Of a stretch of DNA of 64,000 bases, positions 31,933 through 42,636 are shown piece after piece. Each line of letters opens with the position of its first letter. Positions within the stretch are counted from its first letter, which is position 1. The position numbers were made by a program, and so were the translations under genes. Below the pieces are notes generated by a model, which had not been told where the DNA came from, did no database searches, and was given only the letters and a program-made list of their open reading frames with translations. Origin of the DNA: Clostridium sp. GTDB lineage: Bacteria > Bacillota_I > Bacilli_A > Acholeplasmatales > Anaeroplasmataceae. The stretch spans positions 992,001 to 1,056,000 of the forward strand of contig CP091735.1 of the NCBI GenBank assembly GCA_022010015.1, in the 5' to 3' direction.

Positions 31933-32188
31933 TTAAAAAAATACGTTTGATAATTGATTCCTTTGTCTTGTTTTTTTCTATTGCAATACTATACATTTTT
32001 TTCCACTAATATTTAGTTTATCATTACCATCAGATATTTTTTTATCATTTCTAAATTTTTCACCTGTAATTATATATATTGTTTCTTTAATTTTTTTAAT
32101 TTTATTTCTTTATCATTTAAAGCAATTATTTTTTTGTAACATTTAAGGCTTCTATTTCATTTTCACTAATAATAAATAAATTATTCAT
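31930..32188 (-). CDS. yabP: YabP-like sporulation protein
   Basis: About 85 residues: an N-terminal MNNLFIISENEIEALNV, then IIALNDKEIKLK, TIYIITGEKF, a DGNDKLNISGK strand and YSIAIEKNK, ending KRIF. The alternating strands with I-T-G-x and L-x-I-x-G-K match the YabP/YqfC family needed for spore cortex or coat assembly. Three A7 runs break the frame where A8 restores it. Its stop overlaps the start of the YabQ-like gene, the usual pair. In Bacilli the yabPQ pair normally follows rqcP; here rqcP is 3.5 kb away with opposite-strand genes between. Confidence 0.5.
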
Positions 32189-32289
32189 TTTGCTCACCAA
32201 TAAAAATATATGATAACATATTTAAAAAAATAATACTAAAAAAATAATATTGTATGATATAATTAAAATAAAAGAAAAGAGATGGGCAT

Positions 32290-33334
32290 ATGAATATTAG
32301 ATTACCGGGATATTCTACTTCATATGAGGATATTTATGAGGTTGTAAGTAGGTATGGTAATAGTGTAGCAATAATTGGTGGCGAGCAGGCTTTATTATAT
32401 GCAATGCCATATATTAAAGAGTTTTTTTAGGTGATTTAAATGTAAGTGAGCCAATCATATATGGAAATGCTGCCAAAATGGAGAATGTTGAAGTATTAAA
32501 GAAAAATAAAGATGTCGAAGGCTCTGATGTGCTTTTCGCTATTGGTGGTGGAAAGGCAATTGATACTGTTAAAATGCTAGGCTATGAGCTCAATAAGCCG
32601 GTTTTTACATTTCCAACAATTTCTTCAACACCTGCAGCAGTTAGCGATGTCGCTTATATTGATAAAATCCCCTATTTTATAAAGGACATTGTTAAGCATA
32701 CATTTATTAACGATGATATAATAATAAATGCTCCCTATATGTATTTTTCATTTAGGAGTTGGCTATATTTTTCAGCAAGAGCTATGAAATTTTATTTAAA
32801 TCAAGAGGTATGGAATTAACATACGAGGATCGACTTGCTACTACGATTTTTATCACAAATAAATAGAGATGTTTTTTTACTAGTGGTAAAATGGCTTTTA
32901 GATAGCTTTTAAAAAAAGAATGGCCATACTCATAAGCTAATTTTTAGATTCAATTGTTCTTATGGGCTATGTATTTATTTTAATAAATAAAGAATTTTAT
33001 AATGGTCTTGCCGGTTCCATTTGCGAAGCTATAAATCAAATAGATGATTATGGTATCCTTAATTTGGAAAAATGAAGCCTTGCCATTTGGAATATTGGTT
33101 AATTTAATTATTGAAAAAAAGTAATGATATGTATAGAGCTTATGATTTTTTAAAGGATAATCGTTATCCAATCAAGCTCATTGATTTGAAAATGAAAACA
33201 TCATTACTTAATAAAATAAGCGAACAAGCAATGAATAATAAACATATGACTGATTACCCTAAAGTTATATCCAAGCATGATATTTTTAGAGCGATGATTT
33301 TACTTGAAGAGGATTTTCTGTTAAACACTAAATG
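32290..33334 (+). CDS. Iron-containing alcohol dehydrogenase/glycerol dehydrogenase-like protein
   Basis: NAD site IIGGEQALLYAMPYI region at the start, then FAIGGGKAIDTVKMLG near 32535 and PTISSTPAAVSDVAYI near 32620. These match the GldA-like branch of group III dehydrogenases. The second half is broken at 32750, 32850, 32880, 32940 and 33050, but INQIDDYG and NEALPFGILVNLIIEK can be read. His ligands typical of the metal site are hard to place, so a catalytically altered member is possible. About 345 residues. A terminator follows. It is the first gene of the plus-strand block between yabP and rqcP. Confidence 0.7.
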
Positions 33335-33336
33335 AC

Positions 33337-33366
33337 AAAAGCACACAATTTGTGTGTTTTTTCTTT
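33337..33366 (+). terminator. Intrinsic terminator after the dehydrogenase
   Basis: AAAGCACACA pairs with TGTGTGTTTT around AATT, ending in a T-rich run immediately after the stop codon. Confidence 0.8.
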
Positions 33367-33430
33367 ATTTTTTGACAATAATTGTGTATAATATACTTAA
33401 CAATTTGTATGATGTTAGTTGGTGATTTTT

Positions 33431-34241
33431 GTGATTAAAAAAATTAATATAGCGTTAAGCATTGTAATAGCTTTTTTTAATTTCTTGCCTTGTAGAAATT
33501 AATAAATGGTATATGATTTACATTCCAATTCTTACCTTTATTTGTTCATATATAGGCTTAATAGCTTTGTATTTTTTTATATTTTTAGTGATTTCTTCAC
33601 TTACGATAAAGAAAAAAAGGAATATGAAAGCTTAAATCCTTTCTATCGACTTGTATTTAATTTATCATTAGAGGTACTAAGCGATTATGGTAGAGTAAAG
33701 GTGAAAATTGATGGTAAGGATAAGGTGCCAAATAAACCTTGCTTATTTGTTTATAATCATCGTTCAAGATTTGATCCAATGATTATTAGCTATAAATTTG
33801 CTAAATGGAAAATTGTTCAAATATCTAAACCTGAAAATTTCAATATTCCTGTGGCCAATCGTTATATGATGCGTAATTGCTTTTTACCTATTGATCGTGA
33901 AAAATGCTAGAGAAGCAATTAAAAACAATTAATAAGGCTAGTGATTTTATAACTCAAAAGGGCTATTCAGTTGGTGTTAGCCCTGAAGGAACAAGAAATC
34001 ATAATCCCGAGCTATTACCATTTAAAAGCGGTTGCTTTAAGATAGCGTTAAAGTCTTGTGTGCCTATTGTTGTTTGTACATTAACAAATTTCGATAAAAT
34101 ACATAAAAAAATTTTTCCTTGGAAAAAGAACTAAGGTAAATATAAAAAAATTGACGTAATCAATTATGAACAAATAAAGGATTTAAATACAGCAGAAATT
34201 TCAGAAATTGTTAAAGAAAAAGATGGAGGAAAAAAATAAAT
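33431..34241 (+). CDS. plsC: 1-acyl-sn-glycerol-3-phosphate acyltransferase
   Basis: Transfers an acyl group to lysophosphatidic acid to make phosphatidic acid. Two N-terminal membrane helices (33450-33600) precede the acyltransferase core: NHRSRFDP (the NHx4D catalytic box) near 33755, FLPIDRE near 33890, and PEGTRNHNPELLPFKSG near 33985 for substrate binding. About 265 residues; slips at 33475, 33560, 33900, 34110 and 34145. The GTG start at 33431 is a best guess. Its stop overlaps the DagK start (ATGA), so phosphatidate synthesis and recycling are coupled. Confidence 0.85.
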
Positions 34242-35096
34242 GAAGTATATATTTTATAACCCAAGCTCACATAATGGTAAAAATAGAGATAAGATAGAAG
34301 AATTAAAACACAAACTACAGGAAGATGTAGAGATGCTTAATGTTCTTGAGGACGATTTATATGAAAGTAAGCTTAAATCTCTAACTGAGGATGACGAGGT
34401 TTTTCTTGTTGGTGGTGATGGAACATTAAATCATTTTATTAATAAAATTAATGGTAAAAAGCCAAGTTATAATGTTTATTTTTATTCAAGTGGTACGGGA
34501 AATGATTTTTATAATGATATAAAGGATAAAGCAAGTGATGAACTTGTATTAATTAATGAATATTTAGAAAAATTTACCTACTGTTATTGTTAATGATAAG
34601 AAATATTATTTTATTGATGGTATAGGGTATGGAATTGATGGTTATTGCTGTGAAAGAGGAGATATTCTTCAGCAAAGAACAAATGAACCAGTTAATTATA
34701 CGAAAATAGCAATTAAAGGTTTATTATTTCATTATAAACCACCAAAGGCAAAGGTTATTGTTGATGGAGTAGAGAAGAATTATAAGAAGGTATGGCTTGC
34801 GCCGACAATGAAAGGAAGATTTTATGGTGGAGGGATGATGGTTGCTCCAAATCAAAATCGAATGGATATTGAGCATAAGGTTTCAACTGTTGTTTTTATA
34901 TGGTTCGTCAAAAAAATTTAAAACCCTAATTGTTTTTTTCCATCTATATTTAAAGGTGAGCATATTAAGCATAAAAAAAGATGGTTGAGGTAATAGAAGG
35001 CCATCATATAATTGTTGAATTTTTCAAAGCCTCAGGCCTTACAAATAGATGGTGAAACTATTTCAAATGTATTAAAAATATGAGGTAATTGCTTAA
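34240..35096 (+). CDS. Diacylglycerol/lipid kinase, DagK/YegS family
   Basis: Phosphorylates diacylglycerol or a related lipid. The nucleotide-binding region holds FYNPSSHNGKN at the start and VGGDGTLNHFIN near 34410, the conserved GGDGT of the DAGK catalytic domain. FYSSGTGNDFYND follows (the TGND motif). The C-terminal beta domain carries KVIVDG, WLAPTMKGRFYGGGMMVAP and ALQIDGE near 35035. About 285 residues; slips at 34572, 34895, 34910-34940, 34975 and 35020. It works naturally with the adjacent PlsC. Confidence 0.82.
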
Positions 35097-35175
35097 GACA
35101 TCAAAAATGATGTAAGAAGTATTTAAATTTAAAAGAAAAATATAATATAATATTTTTGAAGAGGTGGGACTTATT

Positions 35176-35700
35176 ATGAAAAGAATATTAAAAGCCATTA
35201 TTTTTGTTTATGTTAACATTAACTTTTTTTGTAGTTGTAATTCTGATTCAGCAATTGTATTTAAGCAATATGATATGAATAGTGAGCAAGAATTTGTTGA
35301 ACACATTAAAAATGTCAAATGGTATAATGCAAGCAAGGAAGAATTGAAAAAGAATTGCATCTTGGTGTATCCTAAAAACGTAGATTTATATATGATGACA
35401 GGCCTATCAGAATATGATGATGATTTTGTTTGGAATGATTCATATGTAACGCTAAGGGGAATAGGAACAATAAATGGTATAGATTATTCATGTTGTTTTT
35501 ATTTTACTGATAGCTATTGTGAGACAGAGTATGAACTTGTTATAGATGAAGCTGAAAAATTTTTTTGCAGTTATACATTTATGCTTAATGATGAAAAAAA
35601 CTTACGGTAAATTTTTGGTTGTAGTCGTAATGATGACCTTTTTAATGAATTTAAAACCAATTTAAATTTCATTTATATAAATCGTAAAATAGATAAATAA
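35176..35700 (+). CDS. Lipoprotein of the local paralogous family (copy 3)
   Basis: Signal peptide ending near FFCSC (lipobox Cys), then EQEFVEHIKNVKWYNAS, ILVYPKNVDLYM, GTINGIDYSCCFYF and a C-terminal segment near 35640 (DDLFNEFKTNLNFIYINRK) after slips at 35595 and 35620. The same landmarks occur in the two tandem lipoproteins at 13115 and 13763: EF at the start, YPKN, SC/YF and NEF...INRK. So the family has at least three members in this window. Function unknown; an extracellular membrane-anchored protein. GAGGTGGGA site before the ATG. Confidence 0.6.
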
Positions 35701-35702
35701 AA

Positions 35703-35731
35703 AAAGAGAATTTTTACAATTCTCTTTTTTT
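35703..35731. terminator. Bidirectional terminator between copy 3 lipoprotein and rqcP
   Basis: AAAAAAGAGAATT and AATTCTCTTTTTT form a long stem around a short loop, with A and T runs outside. It can terminate the plus-strand lipoprotein gene and the minus-strand ftsH-rqcP transcript. Confidence 0.8.
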
Positions 35732-35980
35732 CTTCGCTTATAAATTCAAACATTTCAGAAGCATCAGCCTTTTTTTGTTGAATCAATTATTGATTTAACT
35801 CTAACTTTAATGATTTTTTTGTACCAAATTCAATAGTTATTATATCATCAAGCTTTAATTGATAAGATGGCTTAACAGGCTTATCATTAACTAATATACG
35901 TTCGCTTTTCGTTATTTCGTTAGCTACAGTACGGCGTTTAATTAATCTTGAAACCTTTAAAAAAATTTATCAATTCTCAT
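35711..35980 (-). CDS. rqcP: RqcP (YabO), S4-domain ribosome quality control protein
   Basis: Small S4 RNA-binding protein that helps RqcH add alanine tails on stalled 50S subunits. MRIDKFLKVSRLIKRRTVANE and SERILVNDKPVKPSYQLKLDDIITIEFG are diagnostic. About 85-90 residues. Slips at 35950, 35815 and the A run at the very end. Its start overlaps the ftsH stop (TAATG). In Bacillus rqcP is followed by yabP and yabQ; here a terminator and opposite-strand genes follow. Confidence 0.88.
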
Positions 35981-37984
35981 TAGTGAGGTAATTCTCCGTT
36001 TGATTTATTTATTTGATCAACAAGGTTAGATGCTTTTTTTCATCTAGCTCCTTTTTTTCTTCTGGAACTACATCACCATTTTTTTAATAGCTTCTTGCTT
36101 TGCTTTCTTTTTCATCATACCATTTTAGCTTTCCAGTAGCATTAATTTCATCAATATCTTGTTTTGTTAATGTTTCGATTTCTAATAGGTAATTTGCAAT
36201 TGCATCAAGAAGAGGTCTATTTTCGTTTATTATCTTTCTTGCTACTTCATAGCATTCTTCAATAATTCTTCTAGTTTCTTTGTCAATTTCTAAAGCAATT
36301 TGATCTGAGAAATTCTTTTCTTTTAAATAATCACGACCAAGGAATACTGAACCTTGAGGCTGTTCATATTGAACAGGACCTAAATCACTCATACCATATT
36401 CTGTAACCATTGCCCTGGCAATTTTTGTTGCATTTTGGAAGTCATTTGAAGCACCTGTTGATACCTCATTGAAAACAATTTCTTCAGCGACACGTCCACC
36501 TAGATAACCAGTAATTCTATCAGTTAATGAATGCTTAGTTTCGAGATATGTTTCTTCAGCAGGCATCATTAGATTATAGCCACCAGCCTGACCACGAGGA
36601 ATAATTGTAACCTTTTGAACAATAGAAGCATTATCAAGCTTTAATCCTATAACAGCGTGACCAGCTTCGTGGAAGGCAACACATTTACGTTCACGTTCAG
36701 TAATTTTACGTGATTTCTTAGCAGGTCCCATCATAACTCTATCAGTTGCTTCATCAATATCAGCTAAAGTTATAACCTTTCTATTAGCTCTTGCTGCAAG
36801 AAGAGCTGCTTCATTTAATAAGTTAGCAATATCAGCACCACTAAAGCCAGGAATTCTTTTGAGCGATTTCATTTAAATGAATATTTTTTTATCTAGATTT
36901 TTTTGTTTCTAGCATGAATCTTTAATATTGCTTCACGACCATTAACGTCAGGATTAGAAATTGTTATTTGACGATCGAAACGACCTGGACGAAGCAAAGC
37001 AGGATCTAATACGTCAGGACGGTTAGTTGCTGCCATTACAATAATACCAGAGTTTGGAACAAATCCATCCATTTCAACAAGAAGTTGATTCAAGGTTTGT
37101 TCGCGTTCATCGTGGCCACCACCCATACCAGCACCACGTTGACGACCTACTGCATCAATTTCATCAATAAAGATAATACATGGAGCATTCTGCTTAGCAG
37201 TTTTAAATAAATCACGAACACGGCTAGCACCAACACCAACAAACATTTCTACGAAATCTGATCCAGAAATAGAGAAGAATGGAACATTTGCTTCACCAGC
37301 TACTGCTTTAGCAAGTAGGGTTTTACCAGTTCCTGGTGGACCAAAAAGTAGAACTCCTCTAGGAATTTTTGCGCCAATTTCAGTATATTTAGCTGGATTT
37401 TTTAAGAAATCAACAAGCTCAACAAGCTCTTGCTTTTCTTCATCACAGCCAGCAACATCATTAAATGTTACAGTTTTATCTCTTAAAAGACGAGCAGTGC
37501 TTTTTCCAAAATCAAAGGCTTTATTATTGCCACCACCCATATTTTTCATTGAATAAACAATTAAGCCGATTAACAAAATAAATGGAAGATATGTTAAAAA
37601 TAACATTCCAAATATTAAAGCTTGAAAGAGTTCCAAGATAAAGCTTATCCTTAAGCTTATCGTTATTTCTTAAAGCCTCAATTTCAGTTGTTGTTAAGGT
37701 TACACTAAATTGATATGTTTGATCACCAATCTTATATTGACCAGTAATTTTAAACATACCTTCATTTTCTCCACCAACTGGGTAAGCAACAAGTGAAGAA
37801 GATGTTATTGTATCAGCTTCAACAGCACTAGTAAATTCATTGTATGTTAATACCTTTGTTGCTGGACGCATTAATCTTTGAATTAAAAAAATAAAATCCA
37901 ATGATTAAAAACCGCAATTAATACATATAAAAGTATATCATGGCGTCTTTTTGGACGACCATTTTGATTGTTATTATCTTGCAC
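35980..37984 (-). CDS. ftsH: ATP-dependent zinc metalloprotease FtsH
   Basis: Membrane-anchored AAA+ protease degrading membrane and regulatory proteins. Two N-terminal helices flank an extracytoplasmic domain (37860-37640). The AAA domain has Walker [10 protein letters not shown] near 37345, Walker [12 protein letters not shown] near 37165, and [23 protein letters not shown] near 36970. The protease domain has HEAGH near 36670 with the third ligand Asp downstream. About 650 residues, full length. Slips at 37900, 37890, 37635, 36895-36905, 36855 and 36080 are at A/T runs. GTG start after AAGGAGG, reading [15 protein letters not shown]. Confidence 0.95.
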
Positions 37985-37998
37985 GAAAAAAATCCTCC

Positions 37999-38538
37999 TT
38001 AATTATTTATAAATTTCTTCTTTTTAAAAATACCAATATAAGGAAGATTACGATATCTTTCGTTATAGTCAAGTCCATAGCCAACAACAAATTCTTTAGG
38101 AATATTGTCACCAATATATTCGACATCAACATCAACTAATCTACCTTCTGGCTTATCTAGTAGACAGCATACAGCAACGCTTTTCGCTCCACGCTTTTTA
38201 AGTAATTCTCTAATATATAGAGTAGTTCTTCCAGTATCAACTATATCATCTACAACTATTACATCTCTTCCTGTTAAATCACAGGTAATATCACTTTTAA
38301 TAATTATATGACCTGATGATAGTGTTCCTTCGTATGAAGAGACCCTCATATACTCAATTTGACAGTAAATACTCACAAATTTTAATAAATCACTTATAAA
38401 TGGCTCACAGCCCTTTAATAGTCCAATAAACAATGGATTTTTTCCTTCATAATCATGACTAATTTGCTCACCTAGTCTTTTGCAAATACCCTCAATTTGT
38501 TTTGCAGATAAAACTACTTTTTCAATATCATTTTTCAA
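37999..38538 (-). CDS. hpt: Hypoxanthine phosphoribosyltransferase
   Basis: Purine salvage enzyme making IMP/GMP from hypoxanthine or guanine and PRPP. The PRPP-binding motif is VIVVDDIVDTGRTT near 38245; the flexible-loop region SSYEG lies near 38330 and the purine contact FVVGYGLDYNERYRNLP near 38060. I place the start at TTG 38538 (LKNDIEKVVLSAKQIEG) behind GAGGTACTGG, giving 179 residues, the usual length. It overlaps the end of tilS by 11 bases, as in the Bacillus tilS-hpt-ftsH order. Confidence 0.93.
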   Translation of the reverse strand: MKNDIEKVVLSAKQIEGICKRLGEQISHDYEGKNPLFIGLLKGCEPFISDLLKFVSIYCQIEYMRVSSYEGTLSSGHIIIKSDITCDLTGRDVIVVDDIVDTGRTTLYIRELLKKRGAKSVAVCCLLDKPEGRLVDVDVEYIGDNIPKEFVVGYGLDYNERYRNLPYIGIFKKKKFINN

Positions 38539-39857
38539 TATCCAGTACCTCACATACAAAATAAATATCATAACAGTCCTTCATATCTAATACCATCTTA
38601 GACTTAGCCAAATTATATACCCAAATAACTTCCTTATTCATTTCTATAACCGGAATATCTAATCTTTCTTCCTTAGGAATTTTATTATCTATGAATAGTC
38701 TATTAATTTTTTTATGCCCGTATGGCATTAAAATTTCATCATTTTCTTTATAACTTCTTATCATAAAAGGAAATGCTAGTCTATTATAGCATAATTTGAT
38801 ATATTTTGCATTAGTATTTCCAATATTTTTTTGTGAAATAAAACCTATATTTTTTTGCTTATAAATGACTTCTTGATTAAGATTTATTTCTACAGAGTCA
38901 TTTGTATAAACATTTTTTTCTATGATGTAGGCTAAATTATATCTTTTTACAAATTCTTTATTACCTGCTAGTGTAAGAGAATTGGTAGTTTTTTTCACTT
39001 GAAAGAATTTCTAGAATGGATTCAATTATTCTTTGATTTTTTTATCCATTTCATATCTTTCTAGTAATAAGCATATAATATCCTTTTTTTAAGGCAATGT
39101 CAAAGTCATTAAAGCTTGGAAGCTCTATATTATTTTTTTAGTTTTTTTCCAAGTATTTTTATACTTTGATTTCTTATAAAGCTAAATGCCTCCTTAACCT
39201 GCTTTGAATAGGCGGTTATTTTTATTTAAGTAATCAGGACATTCATCCTTTAAAAGTGGAATAATAAAATGTCGAATTCGATTTCTTTTGTAATCATTTT
39301 CTAAATTTGATTCATCGAGGAAAAAAACTTAACATTATTTACCTCATCATATTTTTTTCTAAATCTGCCTTACTTAAAAAAAGAAGAGGTCTAATTATTG
39401 AATAATTTTTTTATAATCAATTTTTGCAGAAATTCCCCCATAGCCAAATAAATTAGAGCCACGCATTGTATTTAAAATAATGGTTTCGGCATTATCATCA
39501 GCATGGTGGGCTGTAGCTAAAAATTTAGCATTATATTTCTTTAAAACCTCTTCAAAAAAATGATAGCGTTTATGGTGAGCTTCATCGTGAAAAATTGTTA
39601 TTATGATTATATTCTAGATGTAAAACCTCAATTGGTAAGTTGTTTTTATTGGCATAATCTATTATGTATTCCTCTTCAATTTTTGATTGCTCTCGCTTTT
39701 GATGATTTACATGGGCAATAATTACCCTATAATTGAGACGTCGCATTATGTCAAGAAGAGCCATTGAGTCAGCACCACAGCTAACCGCCACAACGACTGC
39801 TTCATTATCAGAAATAAGATTTTCTTTTTTTATGTATTCACGTACTAGATTAATCAT
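38528..39857 (-). CDS. tilS: tRNA(Ile)-lysidine synthetase
   Basis: Modifies C34 of tRNA-Ile(CAU) to lysidine. The N-terminal PP-loop ATPase reads AVVVAVSCGADSMALLDIM; the usual motif is SGGxDS, so the first Gly is Cys here. RVIIAHVNHQKREQS, AHHADDNAETIILNTMRGS and RPLL follow. The C-terminal domain (YNLAK, VLDMKDCYDIYF) matches the TilS substrate-binding region. Breaks at about 39595, 39410-39300, 39150 and 39000 are at A/T runs. About 440 residues. Lies between spoIIE and hpt, as in Bacilli. Confidence 0.9.
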
Positions 39858-39869
39858 ATGATCATCACC

Positions 39870-39885
39870 CTAAACTATAGTTTAG
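39870..39885. repeat. Perfect 16-bp palindrome between spoIIE and tilS
   Basis: CTAAACTATAGTTTAG reads the same on both strands. It covers the likely spoIIE stop codon and lies just before the tilS ribosome site. It could be a hairpin that tunes translation coupling or a protein-binding site; neither is supported by more than symmetry. Confidence 0.5.
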
Positions 39886-41930
39886 CACATTTTATTAATT
39901 CTTTCAATTTACTTTTTATGACAATTACGGAACAATCATCATTTAATACTTTATTGTTTTGCTTGATTTTTATTACAAAGCATATCAGCAATTAAACTAG
40001 CAGAAAGCAAATTTGTTATTATAAATGATTTCTTTTTATTTCTTGATAGCTTAAATAATCTGTAAAAACCATCTGTCAGTAATAAAATAATATCATTTGT
40101 TTTTTTAAGTTAATTGCAAATGAATCAATTAAATCGGTATAATCTAATGGTAAAGAAGAATTTTTCATAGATTTTATCGATATCAGAAAATAAAAGTGTT
40201 GAGGCTGAACCAAGCTTGAAAAGAGAAGCCACTTTGGTAATTTCATTTATTTCTAATAAATCAAGAGTTGCATAGGATTCATAATTTCCTTTTATTTCAT
40301 ATATGTAGCTTAAAAAAATTAAGCATTGTTTTTTTGTGGAAAAAAATGATAATTAAGCATATTTGATAAAATACTTAAAATTTCTTTTAGAAGAATTGTA
40401 GGCATCAATACCACTACCCATACCATCACTTAACGCAAAAATAGTTCTCGAGTCAAAGCATTTTTTTATAAGATAATTATCACCACTTATAGAATTGTTA
40501 TGCTTATTTAAAATAGCAGTTGCATAGGTTATCTTTATATTTGGCTTTTTCCTTTATTGTTAAAAAGAACGATGATGACTTGTTTTTCAAGCTTATAAAT
40601 AAATGACCTTTGAAATACAAAATTCATCATTTTTTTAAATAGCCTAAAATGATATTTGGATCATCAAAAAAATTTCAATTTTTAAAGCTTAGGGTATAAT
40701 AAGAGGGAATAAAATTTTTGATATTTGATTTTTATCTTTATTTAGTAAATAAAATAACTTGTTATATCTATCATAAATATTGTCTAAAAAAATTTAGTAT
40801 CATTTTTGATAAGAATAAAATAGATTTTTTTAAGGCTTCATGTGAATAATAATTTAAGTAGTTGCCGTTATCAATTTTTAGTGAATTTTTGAATAATGGG
40901 GGCAATTTAAATAATTGCCATTATTATAAAAGAACACTACCCTTTATGAATGAATAATGAATGCCAGCATTTGTCATGCATTCATTTTTTTAAGATGACA
41001 ATTTTTTACAATAATTTTTCTTCAATTTCTTTTTTTGATTTTATGTAATTTTTTTCTTCATTACCCTTTTTTTGGTGATAAATAAGATATCCAAGATATT
41101 TAAATAATCCTTAAAATCACTTGCTAGTATATTATTAGATTCTATATTAGTTTTTCCTTGATGAAACTTTTTTTGGTAAATTATGTTGATTACTAAAAAA
41201 ATAAGAATAAATACCAGGTCATATATGCTTAATTTAGGCTTATTTAAGCCATAATATATTATTAGTGATGATAATGATAGTAGAATAGATTTATAGTTCA
41301 TTAAAAATTAAATATAAGCTAAATTCTATTGTATATGCCTTATTTAAAAAAATAAACAAAGGGGATTAGAGTTAAGTTATAATAGCCTGAATACTTGGTT
41401 ATAAAAAAATGTTAAAAAAATAATAAATGATAGCTATAATACTTAGGCTTGTTTATTAATAAAATTGCAAAAATTATCAATAAATTAACTAAATATATCA
41501 GGCGTTCATCAAGAATTGTCTTGGTATCATTACTTATGTTTGTTAAATATAAAATAATGGTGTTTAAAAATTAATGCACAAAGATAAAAAGCTTAAATTA
41601 TACCAGATGTTTAGAATGTAAAAGCGTCTAATATAAAAAGAATAGGGTGGTATAAATAATAAGTATTAAAATGATGAATAATTTCTTTTTTTATGAACAA
41701 CATATTTAATTAAAAAAATATTGATATCATTAATCCTAATAAATAGGCTTTTGCCATAGATATTTAATTTGATTATAGGAATTATAAGAATTAATGAATA
41801 AAGAGGATTTATAAATAATAAGGAAATTCTAATAAGGTAAATGGATATAATGATAGTGCATCATTTAAATGCAAATAAGAAATGCCTATGTATAATATAA
41901 TCATCAGTTTTTTTGAATACTTTTTTTCAT
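39880..41930 (-). CDS. spoIIE: Stage II sporulation protein E-like PP2C phosphatase
   Basis: In Bacilli SpoIIE activates sigma F by dephosphorylating SpoIIAA. The N-terminal half (41930-41040) encodes many hydrophobic helices (MIILYIGISYLHLNDALSLY and more). The C-terminal half holds the SpoIIE phosphatase domain: SGDNYLIKCFDSRTIFALSDGMGSG near 40440 (metal-binding SDGMG), LDLLEINEITKVASLFKLGSAST near 40230, and NDIILLLTDGFYRL near 40080 (second metal Asp). About 680 residues, somewhat shorter than Bacillus SpoIIE. Dense slips occur, but the domain order is intact. Start after GAGGTGAAAAAT. Position upstream of tilS-hpt-ftsH is the Bacillus order. Confidence 0.75.
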
Positions 41931-42008
41931 ATTTTTCACCTCAAGAATTATTTTTATAAAATCGGTAAAGTTTATTATGTCATTTTTTGTTATTTACATT
42001 AAATATTC

Positions 42009-42037
42009 TTGAATGAGGGATAGATATTTGTTATAAT
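42009..42037 (+). promoter_or_regulatory. Sigma-A promoter of maf-dus
   Basis: TTGAAT (42009-42014) and TATAAT (42032-42037) with a 17-base spacer, 35 bases before the maf start. Confidence 0.7.
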
Positions 42038-42071
42038 TATTTAAATTGTTAGAAAAGGATGTAAGAAAAAA

Positions 42072-42636
42072 ATGAAATTAGTTTTAGCTAGTTTCTTCAC
42101 CAAGAAGAATTGAAATATTAAAAAATGAAGGTTATGATTTTTTAATTGAACCTGCAGAAATTGATGAAAGCTTTTCAAATGAGCTTGATGTGTATACTAA
42201 TGTTTTAAATACTAGCTATAAGAAAGCCTTTGAAATAAAAAAGAATCATCTTAATGATGTTATCCTAGGGTGCGATACGACTGTATGCTTAAATAATATT
42301 TGTTATGGTAAGCCTAAGGATGAGCTTGATGCCTATAAAATGCTTAAGAGCTTTAGTGGTAAGGCTCATGAGGTAATTTCAGGAGTATGTATTCTTCATC
42401 AAAGTGAAATGATTAATTTTTTTATGTAAAAAAACACTAGTTTATTTTTAAAGAGTTAAGTGATGAAATGATTTATGATTATATAAAAACTAAGGAATGC
42501 TTTTGGCAAAGCAGGAGCTTATGCAATTCAAGGCATTGGTAAAAGCTTAGTTTTAAAATATGAAGGAGAATTGGCTAATGTAATAGGTTTACCTATAAAA
42601 GAAATCAAGCCATTATTAGATAAATATGAGTTTTAA
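42072..42636 (+). CDS. maf: Maf family nucleotide pyrophosphatase
   Basis: Hydrolyses non-canonical or modified nucleoside triphosphates. MKLVLASSSPRR (SSSPRR active-site motif after removal of one extra T) begins the protein. VILGCDTTVCLNN near 42260, KPKDELDAYKMLKSFSGKAHEVISGVCI near 42315 and GKAGAYAIQGIG near 42510 are conserved. About 187 residues. Slips at 42092, 42425, 42440 and 42498. It overlaps dus by 11 bases. In Bacillus maf lies near division genes. Confidence 0.9.
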
